From: JADJPO01 sp963724535
GTDB taxonomy: Bacteria; Actinomycetota; Actinomycetes; Actinomycetales; Kineosporiaceae
Assembly (NCBI GenBank): GCA_963724535.1
Contig: CAVRVD010000013.1
Location: forward strand, 248,001-312,000
Direction of reading: 5' to 3'
DNA: 64,000 nt
Below, one piece after another: positions 17,977-27,071 of the stretch. The notes under the pieces were generated by a model. The model was not told the DNA's origin and did no database searches. It saw nothing but the letters and a program-made list of their open reading frames with translations. The position numbers were made by a program, and so were the translations under genes. Each line of letters begins with the position of its first letter. Position 1 is the stretch's first letter.

Positions 17977-20559
17977 CTCACGGCACGGCAGCGGGAGCTG
18001 GCGCGGGAGTTCAAGCGGGCGCATGGTCGGCCGCCGACGCCGGTCGAGGCGGTGGCGTTGGCGCAGCAGGCGAACCTGGAGACCCGGAAAGCCAAGCACG
18101 AGCCGAGGTCGGAAGCCGAGCAGCGGGCGACGTGGCGGGCCGAGGCGGTTGAGGTGCTGGGCTCGGCGAGGTCGCTCGACAACGTGGTGTCCTCGCTCCC
18201 CCGCGCCGCGGCTCAGCCGTCCGTGACGGCGTCCTGGATTCGTGAGGCAGCGGAGCGGGTGATCGCGGAGGTGGAGTCGCGACGGGCGACGTGGCAGGTG
18301 TGGCATCTACGGGCGGAGGCGCAGCGGCAGGTGCGCGAGGTCGTCGTACCGGCTGATCGAGTGGCCGAGGTCGTCGAGTGGATCGTCGACGACGCGATCG
18401 GCCGGTTGTCGGTCAACCTCACCCCTGACGTCGACCCGATCCCCGAGCCCACCGGGCTGCGGCGCTCGGACGGCACCAGCGTCTACCGGCACACCGGCCG
18501 CGACCACTACACCAGCCACCGCGTGCGGGAGGCCGAGCAGCGCATCGTCGCTGTTGCCGGACGGTACGACGGGCTGGCGTGGTCGCCCGACGAGGTCGAG
18601 CTGTCGGTACTTGCCTCCGGACTCGACGGCGTACGGCTCAATCGTGGCCAGGAGGTGCTGGTGACCGCGATGGCCACCTGCGGCGCGCGGGTACAGCTCG
18701 CGCTGGCTCCGGCCGGGTCGGGCAAGACCACCGCGATGCAGGTGCTGACGAACGTGTGGACCGAGGGCGGCTGCAATGTCCTCGGGCTGGCGCCGTCTGC
18801 GGCGGCTGCTGCCGCGCTCGCCGAGGCTATCGGTATGCCGTGCGAGACGCTGGCCAAGCTCACCCACGACCTGGCCCGCGTCCCCGCCTCTGACCTGGTC
18901 GGCTCGATCAGGCCGGGCACGCTCGTCGTGATCGACGAGGCCGGTATGGCCGACACCCTCACCCTGGCGTCCGTCATCGAGCTCGCGGTGGCGCGGGGTG
19001 CGTCGGTGCGGCTGATCGGCGACGACCGTCAGCTCGCCGCCATCGGCGCTGGTGGACTGCTGCGCGATGTCGCCGCCACCCACGGCGCGATCCGGCTCGA
19101 CGAGCTGGTCCGGTTCGCCGACCCCGCCGAGGGCGAGGCGTCGCTGTCTCTTCGCGACGGCGATCGGGCCACGCTGGGGTTCTACCTGGACAACGACCGC
19201 GTCCACGTCGGCGACGTGGCGTCGTGCCTCGACGACGTCTTCGAAGCGTGGTCATGTGAACGCGCCGGTGGGCGCGACTGCCTGATGCTCGCGCCGACCC
19301 GGGAGCTGGTGCGTGAACTGAATCTTCGCGCGCAGGCATCGCGAGGTGTTGTGGGCGGGTCGGTCGGCCTCTCCGATGGCTGCTCGGTGCATCGCGGTGA
19401 CGTGGTGATCAGCCGACGCAACGACCGACGGCTCGGGGTTAGCGGCACCGACTGGGTGAAGAACGGCGACCGCTGGATCGTCACCGACGTCCGCGCCGAC
19501 GGCGCGCTGTCGGTGCGGCACGCCACCTCGCCGCTGCAAGCAACGCTGCCCGCCGCGTACGTGAGCAAGTATGTCGAACTCGGCTACGCCTCGACCGTTC
19601 ACACCGCCCAGGGCATCACCACCGGCGTCGTCCACGGGATCGTCACCGGCACCGAGGACCGCCAGCTGCTCTACACGATGCTCACCCGCGGCCGGGTCGA
19701 GAACCACGCCCACATCGTGCTCACCGACGAGCCGACGCACGAGCTGCCGTCGCCGACGGTCGAGCGGGCGATGACGGCGACCGAGGTCCTCGAAGGCATC
19801 CTCGCCCGCGACGGAGCCGCCCTCTCCGCGACGTCGGCGCAGGCCCGTGCCACATCGCCAGCAGCGCAGTTTCAGGACGCCGTCACTCGGTACGCGGACG
19901 CAGTTGCGCTCGCAACGTCCCAGATGCGAGCGAACCCCGACTTCGCCGAGCCCGGTCCGCTCCCCTGGCTCGCCGGCATCCCTTCCGATGCGGCGTCGCA
20001 CTCGGCATGGGGCCCGTACCTCGCCGCCCGGTCCCGCCGAGTCTCGTCGTTGACTGCCGAGGTCGCCGCCGATCCCGTGCTGCCGGAGTGGACGGCGAAG
20101 TACGACGACGACGTCCTCACCCCGGAACTCAGGCACGAACTGGCCGTCTGGCGAGCAGCCACCGGCGTACCCGCCGACGAACGAACCCTGGCCGGGCCTG
20201 TGCCGCACGACGACCAGGAAGCTGCATACCACCGCAACCTCACCGGTCGGATCAACGCCCGCTACGGCGAGGCCGTGAAGACCTGGGCCGACCGCATCGT
20301 CGAATACGTCGGCAGGCGCGACGAGCAGACCGGTGAGCTCGCGAAACACCTCGACACGCTCGCCCGCAAGGGGATCGACGCCGAGCGCGTCCTCGCACTC
20401 GCGGCCGCAAGGAAGCCCCTGCCCGTTGACCACCCCACCGCGGCGCTGTCCTTCCGGGTCAAGGATCTCGTCACGCCGAGGAAACGCCGTCCAGCCCCGT
20501 CGATCGACCCGTTCCCGCGACCGAGCCAGCAGCAGAGCGGCCCGTCGCTCGGGATGTGA
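17944..20559 (+). pseudogene. MobF relaxase/helicase (TraA-like), relaxase domain missing
   Basis: Up to 871 codons of a TraA/TrwC-type conjugative relaxase, starting abruptly near LLTARQRELAREFKRAHGRPP. The RecD-like helicase part is intact: Walker A APAGSGKTT (about residue 257), DEAGM, GDDRQLAAIGAGGLLRDV, ASTVHTAQGIT and LLYTMLTRGRVENHAH. The N-terminal HUH relaxase domain with its catalytic tyrosines is absent because the nuclease gene has been joined at about 17976. The C-terminus appears complete. Without the relaxase domain it cannot nick oriT, so the element has lost its own mobilisation function. Confidence 0.8.
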
Positions 20560-20596
20560 CCGAGTTTGGTCGGCGACCGTCGATAGCGTTGGTGGC

Positions 20597-21181
20597 GTGA
20601 TCGACACACCGAGCCCTGATGAGGTCCGCAACTACCTGCATCGCTGGCACGAGCAGGGCAACGAGAGCATCGACGCCGCGCTCAGGAAGCTGTTCGACAC
20701 GATGCCAAGGAATGTCGATGCCGGCGAGGTCTCGGTAAAGGTGGCGGCGCTCAACGGCCTCTATGCCACGAGCATTTACGGCATCGTCCAGATGGCAAGG
20801 CACATCGTCAGCCTGAACATCGACGACCCGCTCAGCTCTGGTCGAGCAGACCCGGACCTCGTCGAACGGATTGCGCGCCTTGAACAGAAGGGGAAGGTCC
20901 GGCGCAACTACTCCTTCGCGACCAAGTACTGCTCGTTCCATCGCCCGGACGTCTATCCCATCTACGACTCCCTCGTCGTCGAGATTCTCAACGGCCTGCT
21001 CAAGCAAGGTGACGCGTTCGACACGTTCGAGCCGGGCGAGACATGGAACGGGGACTACGGCGTCTACTGTCGATCCGTCGCTGGATTCCGACAACACTTC
21101 GGCCTCGATGAGTTCTCGATCCGCGACATCGACAAGTACCTCTGGATGGTCGCGAAGGAGCGTCGAGCAGCGAGCACGTGA
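20597..21181 (+). CDS. uncharacterised 194-aa island protein
   Basis: A 194-aa soluble protein, mostly helical by inspection, with no signal or membrane segment. The most distinctive stretch is NYSFATKYCSFHRPDVYPIY followed by DSLVVEILNGLL (about residues 104-135); I have the impression of similar motifs in uncharacterised island proteins but cannot name a family. GTG 20597 follows a TAGCGT box (20584-20589) with seven intervening bases and no ribosome site. It lies between the relaxase fragment and the convergent fic gene. Confidence 0.6.
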   Translation: MIDTPSPDEVRNYLHRWHEQGNESIDAALRKLFDTMPRNVDAGEVSVKVAALNGLYATSIYGIVQMARHIVSLNIDDPLSSGRADPDLVERIARLEQKGKVRRNYSFATKYCSFHRPDVYPIYDSLVVEILNGLLKQGDAFDTFEPGETWNGDYGVYCRSVAGFRQHFGLDEFSIRDIDKYLWMVAKERRAAST

Positions 21182-21203
21182 CCTCAGTGGTCAGTCCCTG
21201 GGG

Positions 21204-22460
21204 CTATGAGTGCCGTACCCCCCGACGTCCGACGCGTTCGGCGAAGGCGTCGAGCGCGTCAATGACGTCTTGGGCGATCCACGCCCGGTTGCGCTGCCCG
21301 CCGCCCGCACGTTTGAGGATGCCCGCGTCCTCGAGTTGCTCGACGGCACGTTGGGCCGCAGACAAGGCGACGCCCGTGGCGGTTTCGACGTAGGCGATGT
21401 TGACCGCAGGCTGGTTCAACAGATGCGGGAGCAGGCGTCGTGCCGCCGACCCACGCCTGGAGGCGAGGCTCTCGCTCCACCCTTCGTAGACCTGCTCCAG
21501 ATCGTCGACGAGAATCCGGCCGTTGCCGATGGCACGGAAGGAGGCGTTGATGAACTGCCGGATGATCGTCTCGGGATATCCCTCCCGATAGTCCGTGAGC
21601 GCCCGGAAGTAGGCGGACGTGTCGGTGAGCAGACCGGCAGAGACCGGAACCGTCAGAGTACGAGTGACACCAGAGTGGCGCAGCATCGCGTGGACGAGGG
21701 TGCGCCCAATGCGCCCATTGCCGTCGTTGAAGGGGTGGATGGTCTCGAATTGCGAGTGCGCGATCGCGACGTGCACCAGCACCGGCAGGTCGACTCGCTG
21801 CACGAAGGTGATGAGGTCATCGAGCGCCACAGGCACGCCGGTGTGGTGAGGAGGGACGAACGATGCCGTGTGCGGGCTCAGGGCGTTACTGCCGATCCAC
21901 ACTTGCTGGTCACGCAGTGTGCCTGGGGCGGCGTACGCATGATGATCGAGCAGTGCTTGGTGAGCCGCGAGGATCGAGGAGACGCTGATCTCGTCGGCCA
22001 GCTCGACCGCACGTTGCATGGCCGTGACGTTCGCGGTGACCAGCTGGGCGTTGGGGCCGGCCTTGGCCTCAATCGCTGCCATCGCCAACGCTCGCGCCCC
22101 GGCAGTCACGCCCTCGATCTCCGATGACGACGCCGACTCGGTGCGCAACAGCACCGAGGCCAGCGGGGCTAGCTCGGTGGCCGCATCATCGCCTTCACGG
22201 GCCGCGCGGCGCTCGGAGATCGCGGTGATCTCGGCATCGAAGCGGGCGATCTCGCGGACAGCATCCTCGGCCTCGGCCTGGAGCCCGCCGTTGATCCGTA
22301 CCTCGGTTTCAGCGATGCTGGCTGGTACAGCCGCCTGGTAGGGCCCTCGGGCCGCGAGTTGCTGACGGCGTGACGCAGAGTGATCCGGTTCGCGGTTCCA
22401 AGGGTGTGTCTCCCAGCCGACAGCGAACTCGGGATGCAACTCGCCTCGTTCTTGGTTCAC
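21204..22460 (-). CDS. fic: Fic-domain protein with N-terminal inhibitory motif and C-terminal winged helix
   Basis: A 418-aa Fic protein predicted to transfer AMP (or another nucleotide moiety) to target proteins. The catalytic loop HPFNDGNGRIGR (His242-Arg250 core) matches HxFx(D/E)GNGRxxR exactly. An upstream inhibitory helix carries SSEIEG (about residues 112-117), fitting the (S/T)xxxE(G/N) motif of class II Fic proteins that self-inhibit. The C-terminal region (YVETATGVALSAAQRAVEQLEDAGIL) looks like a DNA-binding winged helix, so it may regulate its own promoter, which carries a palindrome. GTG 22460 sits six bases after TAACGT. Confidence 0.88.
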   Translation of the reverse strand: MNQERGELHPEFAVGWETHPWNREPDHSASRRQQLAARGPYQAAVPASIAETEVRINGGLQAEAEDAVREIARFDAEITAISERRAAREGDDAATELAPLASVLLRTESASSSEIEGVTAGARALAMAAIEAKAGPNAQLVTANVTAMQRAVELADEISVSSILAAHQALLDHHAYAAPGTLRDQQVWIGSNALSPHTASFVPPHHTGVPVALDDLITFVQRVDLPVLVHVAIAHSQFETIHPFNDGNGRIGRTLVHAMLRHSGVTRTLTVPVSAGLLTDTSAYFRALTDYREGYPETIIRQFINASFRAIGNGRILVDDLEQVYEGWSESLASRRGSAARRLLPHLLNQPAVNIAYVETATGVALSAAQRAVEQLEDAGILKRAGGGQRNRAWIAQDVIDALDAFAERVGRRGVRHS

Positions 22461-22502
22461 ACCACTACGTTACACCACCTTATGGACACAAAGTGGTGTA
22501 AC
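22461..22502 (-). promoter_or_regulatory. fic promoter with overlapping palindromic operator
   Basis: An inverted repeat (22469-22502) has arms GTTACACCAC and GTGGTGTAAC plus flanking TT/AA, around a short centre. On the minus strand the -10 box TAACGT (22472 to 22467) lies at its edge and is followed by six bases and the fic GTG. A protein bound to the palindrome would block this promoter; the Fic C-terminal winged helix is the obvious candidate. Confidence 0.65.
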
Positions 22503-22705
22503 GGGTCGGCGGACATCAGGAAAGTCAGATCGCCAGCCCTCCGATACGGGCAACCTCCCCGACCGCCTCGATGGCTGAAGCGGCACGCAGGAGATCCGTT
22601 CGAGGCCGAAATTAGCCATCGTCGACCGACGATCGAAATCAGCGTTTGCGCAGGTCAAACCGCGTTTTTCCGAGTTGATCAAGACCTGCCAACACCGCTT
22701 GTGGT
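22503..22705. other. non-coding right end of the island
   Basis: No gene is seen here. The segment contains the right arm-type repeat (22586-22603) and a 6-bp inverted repeat AACACC/GGTGTT (22691-22708) abutting the right core repeat. The plus-strand open frame ending at 22730 borrows the glnA tail codons from the core repeat and is not considered a gene. Confidence 0.55.
22586..22603 (+). repeat. right arm-type direct repeat of the island
   Basis: CGCAGGAGATCCGTTCGA, the partner of 14222-14239 with one base different, in the same orientation. Confidence 0.5.
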
Positions 22706-22730
22706 GTTCGAGCTGTATTACGACATCTGA
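22706..22730 (+). repeat. attR-like core repeat
   Basis: The right copy of the 25-bp repeat, identical to the glnA 3' end including the stop codon. The host sequence that should originally follow glnA resumes at 22731. Confidence 0.8.
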
Positions 22731-22780
22731 GTCCTGCCCACCGGCCTCAGACGTCATCAGGGACGGCGCCGTGCACCCAC

Positions 22781-23293
22781 GTGGTGCGGGGCGCCCCGTC
22801 TCGTGCTCACCTACCCTTCAGTCATGACATCGTCGCCGTTCGGGTCCCGAGCGAGCCCGCCTCTGCGACGGCCTTCTGCGACCGGGTCGTGGCCCGGGTG
22901 GGTCGGCTGCGGCCCGGCCCGGGTCTGGACCTTTCCCATCATCTCGGTTGCCTGGTCTCGACCGCCGCCCAGCTGGACCGGGTGCACCGGCACGTCGAGG
23001 GCGCCGTCGAGCGCGGTGCCGCCGTGCTGAGCGGTACCCGTGCCCGACCCGACCTCGGCCCGCTGTTCTACGAGCCCACGGTGCTCACCGATGTGCCGGC
23101 CGGGGCGCTGTGCACGTGCGAGGAGACCTTCGCTCCGGTGGTCACCGTGCGCCGGGTCGGCGGCCACGACGAGGCGGTCGGGCGCGGGGGGTCCGGGATC
23201 GGCCGGCGGTTCGCCCTCGGCGGACGCCGCTTCTCGACCACCTTCACCACGGCGCTGCGCGCGTCCCGCCGGACTCACCTGCCATGGCCGTGA
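22781..23293 (+). pseudogene. aldehyde dehydrogenase remnant
   Basis: From about 22855 the frame matches the C-terminal catalytic part of succinate-semialdehyde-type aldehyde dehydrogenases: GPGLDLSHHLGCLVSTAAQL, VERGAAVLSG, PLFYEPTVLTDVP and CEETFAPVVTV. The N-terminal coenzyme domain, the catalytic cysteine region and the final C-terminal part are absent, so it cannot be a working enzyme. It begins just outside the island's right core repeat and runs 10 bp into the GMC oxidoreductase gene. Genes of this pair may once have been an operon. Confidence 0.7.
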
Positions 23294-25065
23294 CCCACGG
23301 CCGCGGGCCCGGCCGGCGGTCCGAGACCCTCGGCGACGACCAGGACCGCGACGTCGTCGTCATCGGCTCCGGGTTCGGTGGGTCGGTGGCCGCGCTTCGG
23401 CTGGCCGAGAAGGGTTACCGGGTCCTGGTCTACGAGGCCGGGCGGCGCTTCGCCGACCACGAGCTGCCCCGTACGTCCTGGCACCTGCCCCGGTTCCTGT
23501 GGGCCCCGGCGATCGGCTGGTTCGGCATCCAGCGTATCCACGTGCTGCCCGACGTCCTGGTACTGGCCGGGGCCGGGGTCGGCGGCGGGTCGCTGAACTA
23601 CGCCAACACCTTGTACGTGCCGCCGCAGCCGTTCTTCGAGGACCCGCAGTGGCGCGACATCACCGACTGGCGCGCCGAGCTGAGCGAGCACTACGCCACC
23701 GCACAACGGATGCTCGGCGTGGTCACCAACCCCTGCCACGGGCCGGTCGAGCAGGCGATGCGCGAGACCGCGGAGGTGCTCGGCGCCGGTGAGACCTTCC
23801 AGCAGACCCCGGTCGGAGTGTTCTTCGGTCACAACGGCACCGCCGAACCGGGAGTCACGGTGCCTGACCCGTACTTCGACGGGGCGGGGCCGGCCCGTAC
23901 CGGCTGCACCGAGTGCGGTGGGTGCATGACCGGGTGCCGGGTGGGCGCCAAGAACACCCTGGTGAAGAACTACCTCGCCCTGGCCGAACGGCTCGGGGTG
24001 CGGATCGAGCCGCTGCGCACCGTGGTCGACGTCCGGCCGGTGGATCCCGCCGACCCGGGCCGCGGCTACCGGGTGACCACGGTGCGCACCGGACCGGCGC
24101 TCGGGCGGAGACGACGAGACCGGCGCACGGTGGTGGCCCGGCAGGTGGTGTTCGCGGCCGGCACCTGGGGCACCCAGCGGCTGCTGCACCGGCTGCAGGA
24201 CACCGGGTCCCTGCCGAACCTGTCGCCCCGGCTCGGCGAGCTGACCCGGACCAACTCCGAGACGATCCTCGGGGTGACGACCCACCGGGTGCCCCACGGC
24301 GGCGACCTGACCCGGGGTGTGGCGATCACCTCGTCCTTCCATCCCGAACCGGACACCCACGTCGAGAACTGCCGGTACGGACGTGGGTCCGGGGCGATGG
24401 GGCTGCTGGCCACGGTCCTGGTGGACGGCCCCGACGGGCGCCATGGCGACGGTGGCCGACTGCGCCGGCTGGCCCGGGTGGTCGCGGCCGACCCGGGCGC
24501 CGCCGTCCGCGCCCTGTCGGTGCGGCGCTGGGCGGAACGGTCGGTGATCGCCCTGGTGATGCAGAGCAGGGACAACTCGATCACGGTGCGGACGGCGCGG
24601 CGCCACCTCGGACCGGTGCCGCTGCCGGGCCGTCGGCTGAGCAGCGGACCCGGGCACGGCGAGCCGAACCCGCGCTGGATCCCGGCCGGGCACGACGCCG
24701 TCCGGCACCTTGCCGACCGGTTGGCGCTGACCACCGGCGTGCCGGCCGAGCCGGGGGGCAGCCTGCTCGGCCTGGCCGACATCCCGGTCACGGCACATTT
24801 CCTGGGCGGCTGCGCGATCGGCGCCGACCCGGGCCAGGGCGTCATCGACGCCTACCAGCGGGTGTTCGGCCACCCCGGGCTGCATGTGGCGGACGGCTCG
24901 GCGGTATCGGCCAACCTCGGCGTGAACCCGGCCCTGACGATCACCGCTCTGGCCGAGCGGGCGTTCGCGCTGTGGCCGAACAACGGCGAGGCCGACCCAC
25001 GGCCGGCTCCCGGTGCAGAGTACCGACGGGTGGCGCCGGTCGGGCCGGGCCGGCCGGGCCGTTAG
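23284..25065 (+). CDS. GMC-family oxidoreductase (cholesterol oxidase/ChoD-like)
   Basis: A 593-aa flavoenzyme. The ADP-binding motif GSGFGG lies at residues 28-33, the GMC loop GAGVGGGSLNYAN near 96-107, and the C-terminal CAIGADP...ADGSAVSANLGVNPALTITA supplies the FAD/active-site region. Residues 208-218 (CTECGGCMTGC) form the Cys cluster characteristic of the ChoD-like subgroup. Members oxidise sterols or other alcohols; the actual substrate is not known. ATG 23284 lies within the end of the ALDH remnant. The 3' end overlaps convergent recD by four bases. Confidence 0.85.
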   Translation: MAVTHGRGPGRRSETLGDDQDRDVVVIGSGFGGSVAALRLAEKGYRVLVYEAGRRFADHELPRTSWHLPRFLWAPAIGWFGIQRIHVLPDVLVLAGAGVGGGSLNYANTLYVPPQPFFEDPQWRDITDWRAELSEHYATAQRMLGVVTNPCHGPVEQAMRETAEVLGAGETFQQTPVGVFFGHNGTAEPGVTVPDPYFDGAGPARTGCTECGGCMTGCRVGAKNTLVKNYLALAERLGVRIEPLRTVVDVRPVDPADPGRGYRVTTVRTGPALGRRRRDRRTVVARQVVFAAGTWGTQRLLHRLQDTGSLPNLSPRLGELTRTNSETILGVTTHRVPHGGDLTRGVAITSSFHPEPDTHVENCRYGRGSGAMGLLATVLVDGPDGRHGDGGRLRRLARVVAADPGAAVRALSVRRWAERSVIALVMQSRDNSITVRTARRHLGPVPLPGRRLSSGPGHGEPNPRWIPAGHDAVRHLADRLALTTGVPAEPGGSLLGLADIPVTAHFLGGCAIGADPGQGVIDAYQRVFGHPGLHVADGSAVSANLGVNPALTITALAERAFALWPNNGEADPRPAPGAEYRRVAPVGPGRPGR

Positions 25066-27071
25066 TCCTCGCGCAGGCCACTGGCCCGGCGCACCGGGCG
25101 GCGCACCGCCGCCCGCACCGCGGCCTCGGTGCCGACCACCCGGACCTGTCGGGTGGCCCGGGTGACCGCGGTGTAGAACAGCTCGCGGGTCAGCAACGGG
25201 GAGCCTTTCGGCGGCAGCAGCAGGCCGACCCGGGCGAACTGGCTGCCCTGGGCCCGGTGCACGGTCATCGCGTGCACCGTCTCCGTGGCGGGCAGCCGGT
25301 GCGGGCGGACCAGCAGCGGGCGGCGCGCATCACCGAACGCGGCGACGACCGGTCCCGGCGAGCCGTCCGGCGCCTCCGGGCCGCCGGGGCCGCCGGGGCC
25401 GCCGGGGCCGCCCCGGTCGGCCACGAGCACCCCGATGTCGCCGTTGTACAGGCCGCTGTCCCGGTCGTTGGCGGTGACCAGCAGCGGCCGGCCCGGGTAC
25501 CACGGTCCCGCACCGCGCCGCCGGCTCGCGGTGCCCGTCCGGGCCGCGTCCGCGGCATGCACCCAGGCCTCGAGGCGGCTCGACCAATGGGCCACCCCGA
25601 AGGGTCCCCGGCGGTGTGCGAGCAGCAGCCGGTGCGACTCCAGGGCAGCGAGGGCGGCCGCGACGTCACCGCAGCGGGCAGCAGCGACCAGGGCCAGCCC
25701 GGCCTGCTCGGCATCGGCGCGGATGTCGGCGATCTCGTGCTCGGCCAGCCGCTCCCCGGCGGGTTCGACGAACCGGATCTCGTCGTGACCGGCGCGCAGC
25801 AGCTCGACCACGCCGTCCTCGTCACCGTCGCGGACCGCGGCCGCCAACCGGGCGATCACCGAGCCGTACCGGCGAGCGGTGACCAGGCGCACCACGCCGC
25901 TGCGCAGCGCCGCGGTGTCCTGCGCCTCGGCGGCGGCCAGGTCCTCGGGCAGCACCTGGGCCAGGACGGCCGGCAGCGCCTCGGTCCGCGGCGGCCGGGC
26001 GACCAGGTCGCCGAGCACCGCGCCGGCCTCCACCGAGGCCAGCTGGTCCGGGTCGCCGACCAGAACCAGACGGGTCTGCGGGCGCAGCGCCTCGAGCAGG
26101 GCGGCCATCAACGGCAGCGACACCATCGAGGTCTCGTCGACGACGACGACGTCCTGCGGCAGGTGGTGGTGCCGGTCGTGCCGGAACCGGGTGCTGCTGC
26201 CGGGGCGCCAGCCGAGCAGCCGGTGCAGGGTGCTCGCGTCGAGGTCGCCGACCCGCCGGCGGTCGGCGTCGGGCAGTCCGGCGACCTGCGACCGGACCGC
26301 CTCGGCGAGCCGCGCGGCGGCCTTGCCCGTCGGTGCTGCGAGCGCCACGTCCAACCCCGGCCCGGCCACGGCCTGCAGGACGGCGAGCAGCCGCGCCACG
26401 GTGGTGGTCTTGCCGGTCCCCGGTCCCCCGGTAAGCACCGTGAGCCGGCTGAACGCCGCGGTCGCCGCGGCCAGCCGCTGCCGGTCGTCGGCCGGGTCGT
26501 CGAACAGGCGGGTGATCGCGGCGGCCACCCGCAACGGGTCGACCCCGCGCAGAGGTTCGGCCAGCCGGGCATCGACCTCGCGGCGCACCAGCTGCTCGGC
26601 ACGCCAGTACCGGTCAAGGTAGAGCCGCCCGTCGACCCAGCGCACCGGCCGTGCCTCGTCGGCACCACGCTGCCTGCTGGTGCCCTCCACACCGGCACCG
26701 CCGACCATCGGGCTGGCCGCGAGTGCCGCGGCCCAGGAGCCGGGCTCGGGCAGGTCGCCAGGACCGACCACCGGGCGAGCCCCCGGCGCGGCCGGCTCGG
26801 CCGGGTCGTCCTCGACCTCGGGCAAGACCAGTTCCCGCCGGTCCTGCGGGTCGTCGGTCAACCGCAGGCACACCGACCCGGCCCGCAACGCCCGCACCGC
26901 GAGGGCCACCGCGAGCAGCACCCGCTCGTCCGTCTCGGTCGTGAGCCGGCCCAGTCGCCGGGCCACCTGCACATCGGACGCCGCGAGCACCCCGGCAGCG
27001 TTGAACCGGGCCAGCAGTTCGGGGGCCCGGACCGCTGTCCGTGCGTCGCAGGTCAGCCCCGTCCCGGTCAT
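25062..27071 (-). CDS. recD: exodeoxyribonuclease V alpha subunit RecD
   Basis: A 669-aa 5'-3' helicase subunit of RecBCD, which processes double-strand breaks. Motifs: Walker A LTGGPGTGKTTTVARLL, VVVDETSMV, GDPDQLASVEAGAVLGDL, and C-terminal TVHRAQGSQF and LFYTAVTRA. The start is the ATG at 27071 overlapping the recB stop as ATGA; a longer frame to 27164 lies inside recB. A run of 9-bp repeats (about 25380-25417) encodes GGPGGPGGPGG within a loop near residue 560. Confidence 0.92.
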   Translation of the reverse strand: MTGTGLTCDARTAVRAPELLARFNAAGVLAASDVQVARRLGRLTTETDERVLLAVALAVRALRAGSVCLRLTDDPQDRRELVLPEVEDDPAEPAAPGARPVVGPGDLPEPGSWAAALAASPMVGGAGVEGTSRQRGADEARPVRWVDGRLYLDRYWRAEQLVRREVDARLAEPLRGVDPLRVAAAITRLFDDPADDRQRLAAATAAFSRLTVLTGGPGTGKTTTVARLLAVLQAVAGPGLDVALAAPTGKAAARLAEAVRSQVAGLPDADRRRVGDLDASTLHRLLGWRPGSSTRFRHDRHHHLPQDVVVVDETSMVSLPLMAALLEALRPQTRLVLVGDPDQLASVEAGAVLGDLVARPPRTEALPAVLAQVLPEDLAAAEAQDTAALRSGVVRLVTARRYGSVIARLAAAVRDGDEDGVVELLRAGHDEIRFVEPAGERLAEHEIADIRADAEQAGLALVAAARCGDVAAALAALESHRLLLAHRRGPFGVAHWSSRLEAWVHAADAARTGTASRRRGAGPWYPGRPLLVTANDRDSGLYNGDIGVLVADRGGPGGPGGPGGPEAPDGSPGPVVAAFGDARRPLLVRPHRLPATETVHAMTVHRAQGSQFARVGLLLPPKGSPLLTRELFYTAVTRATRQVRVVGTEAAVRAAVRRPVRRASGLRED

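Noticed and set aside
17003..18226. Single 407-aa nuclease with an Arg-rich C-terminus
   Set aside because: The last 80 or so residues are the out-of-frame reading of relaxase sequence, not a real domain.
14125..22705. Integrase gene for the island
   Set aside because: No frame on either strand shows tyrosine or serine recombinase motifs; the DDE transposase remnant cannot explain the 25-bp repeats.
22380..22730. 116-codon plus-strand open frame ending FELYYDI
   Set aside because: It overlaps the fic start and operator, and its tail is only the glnA 3' end copied in the att repeat. No ribosome site or family resemblance.
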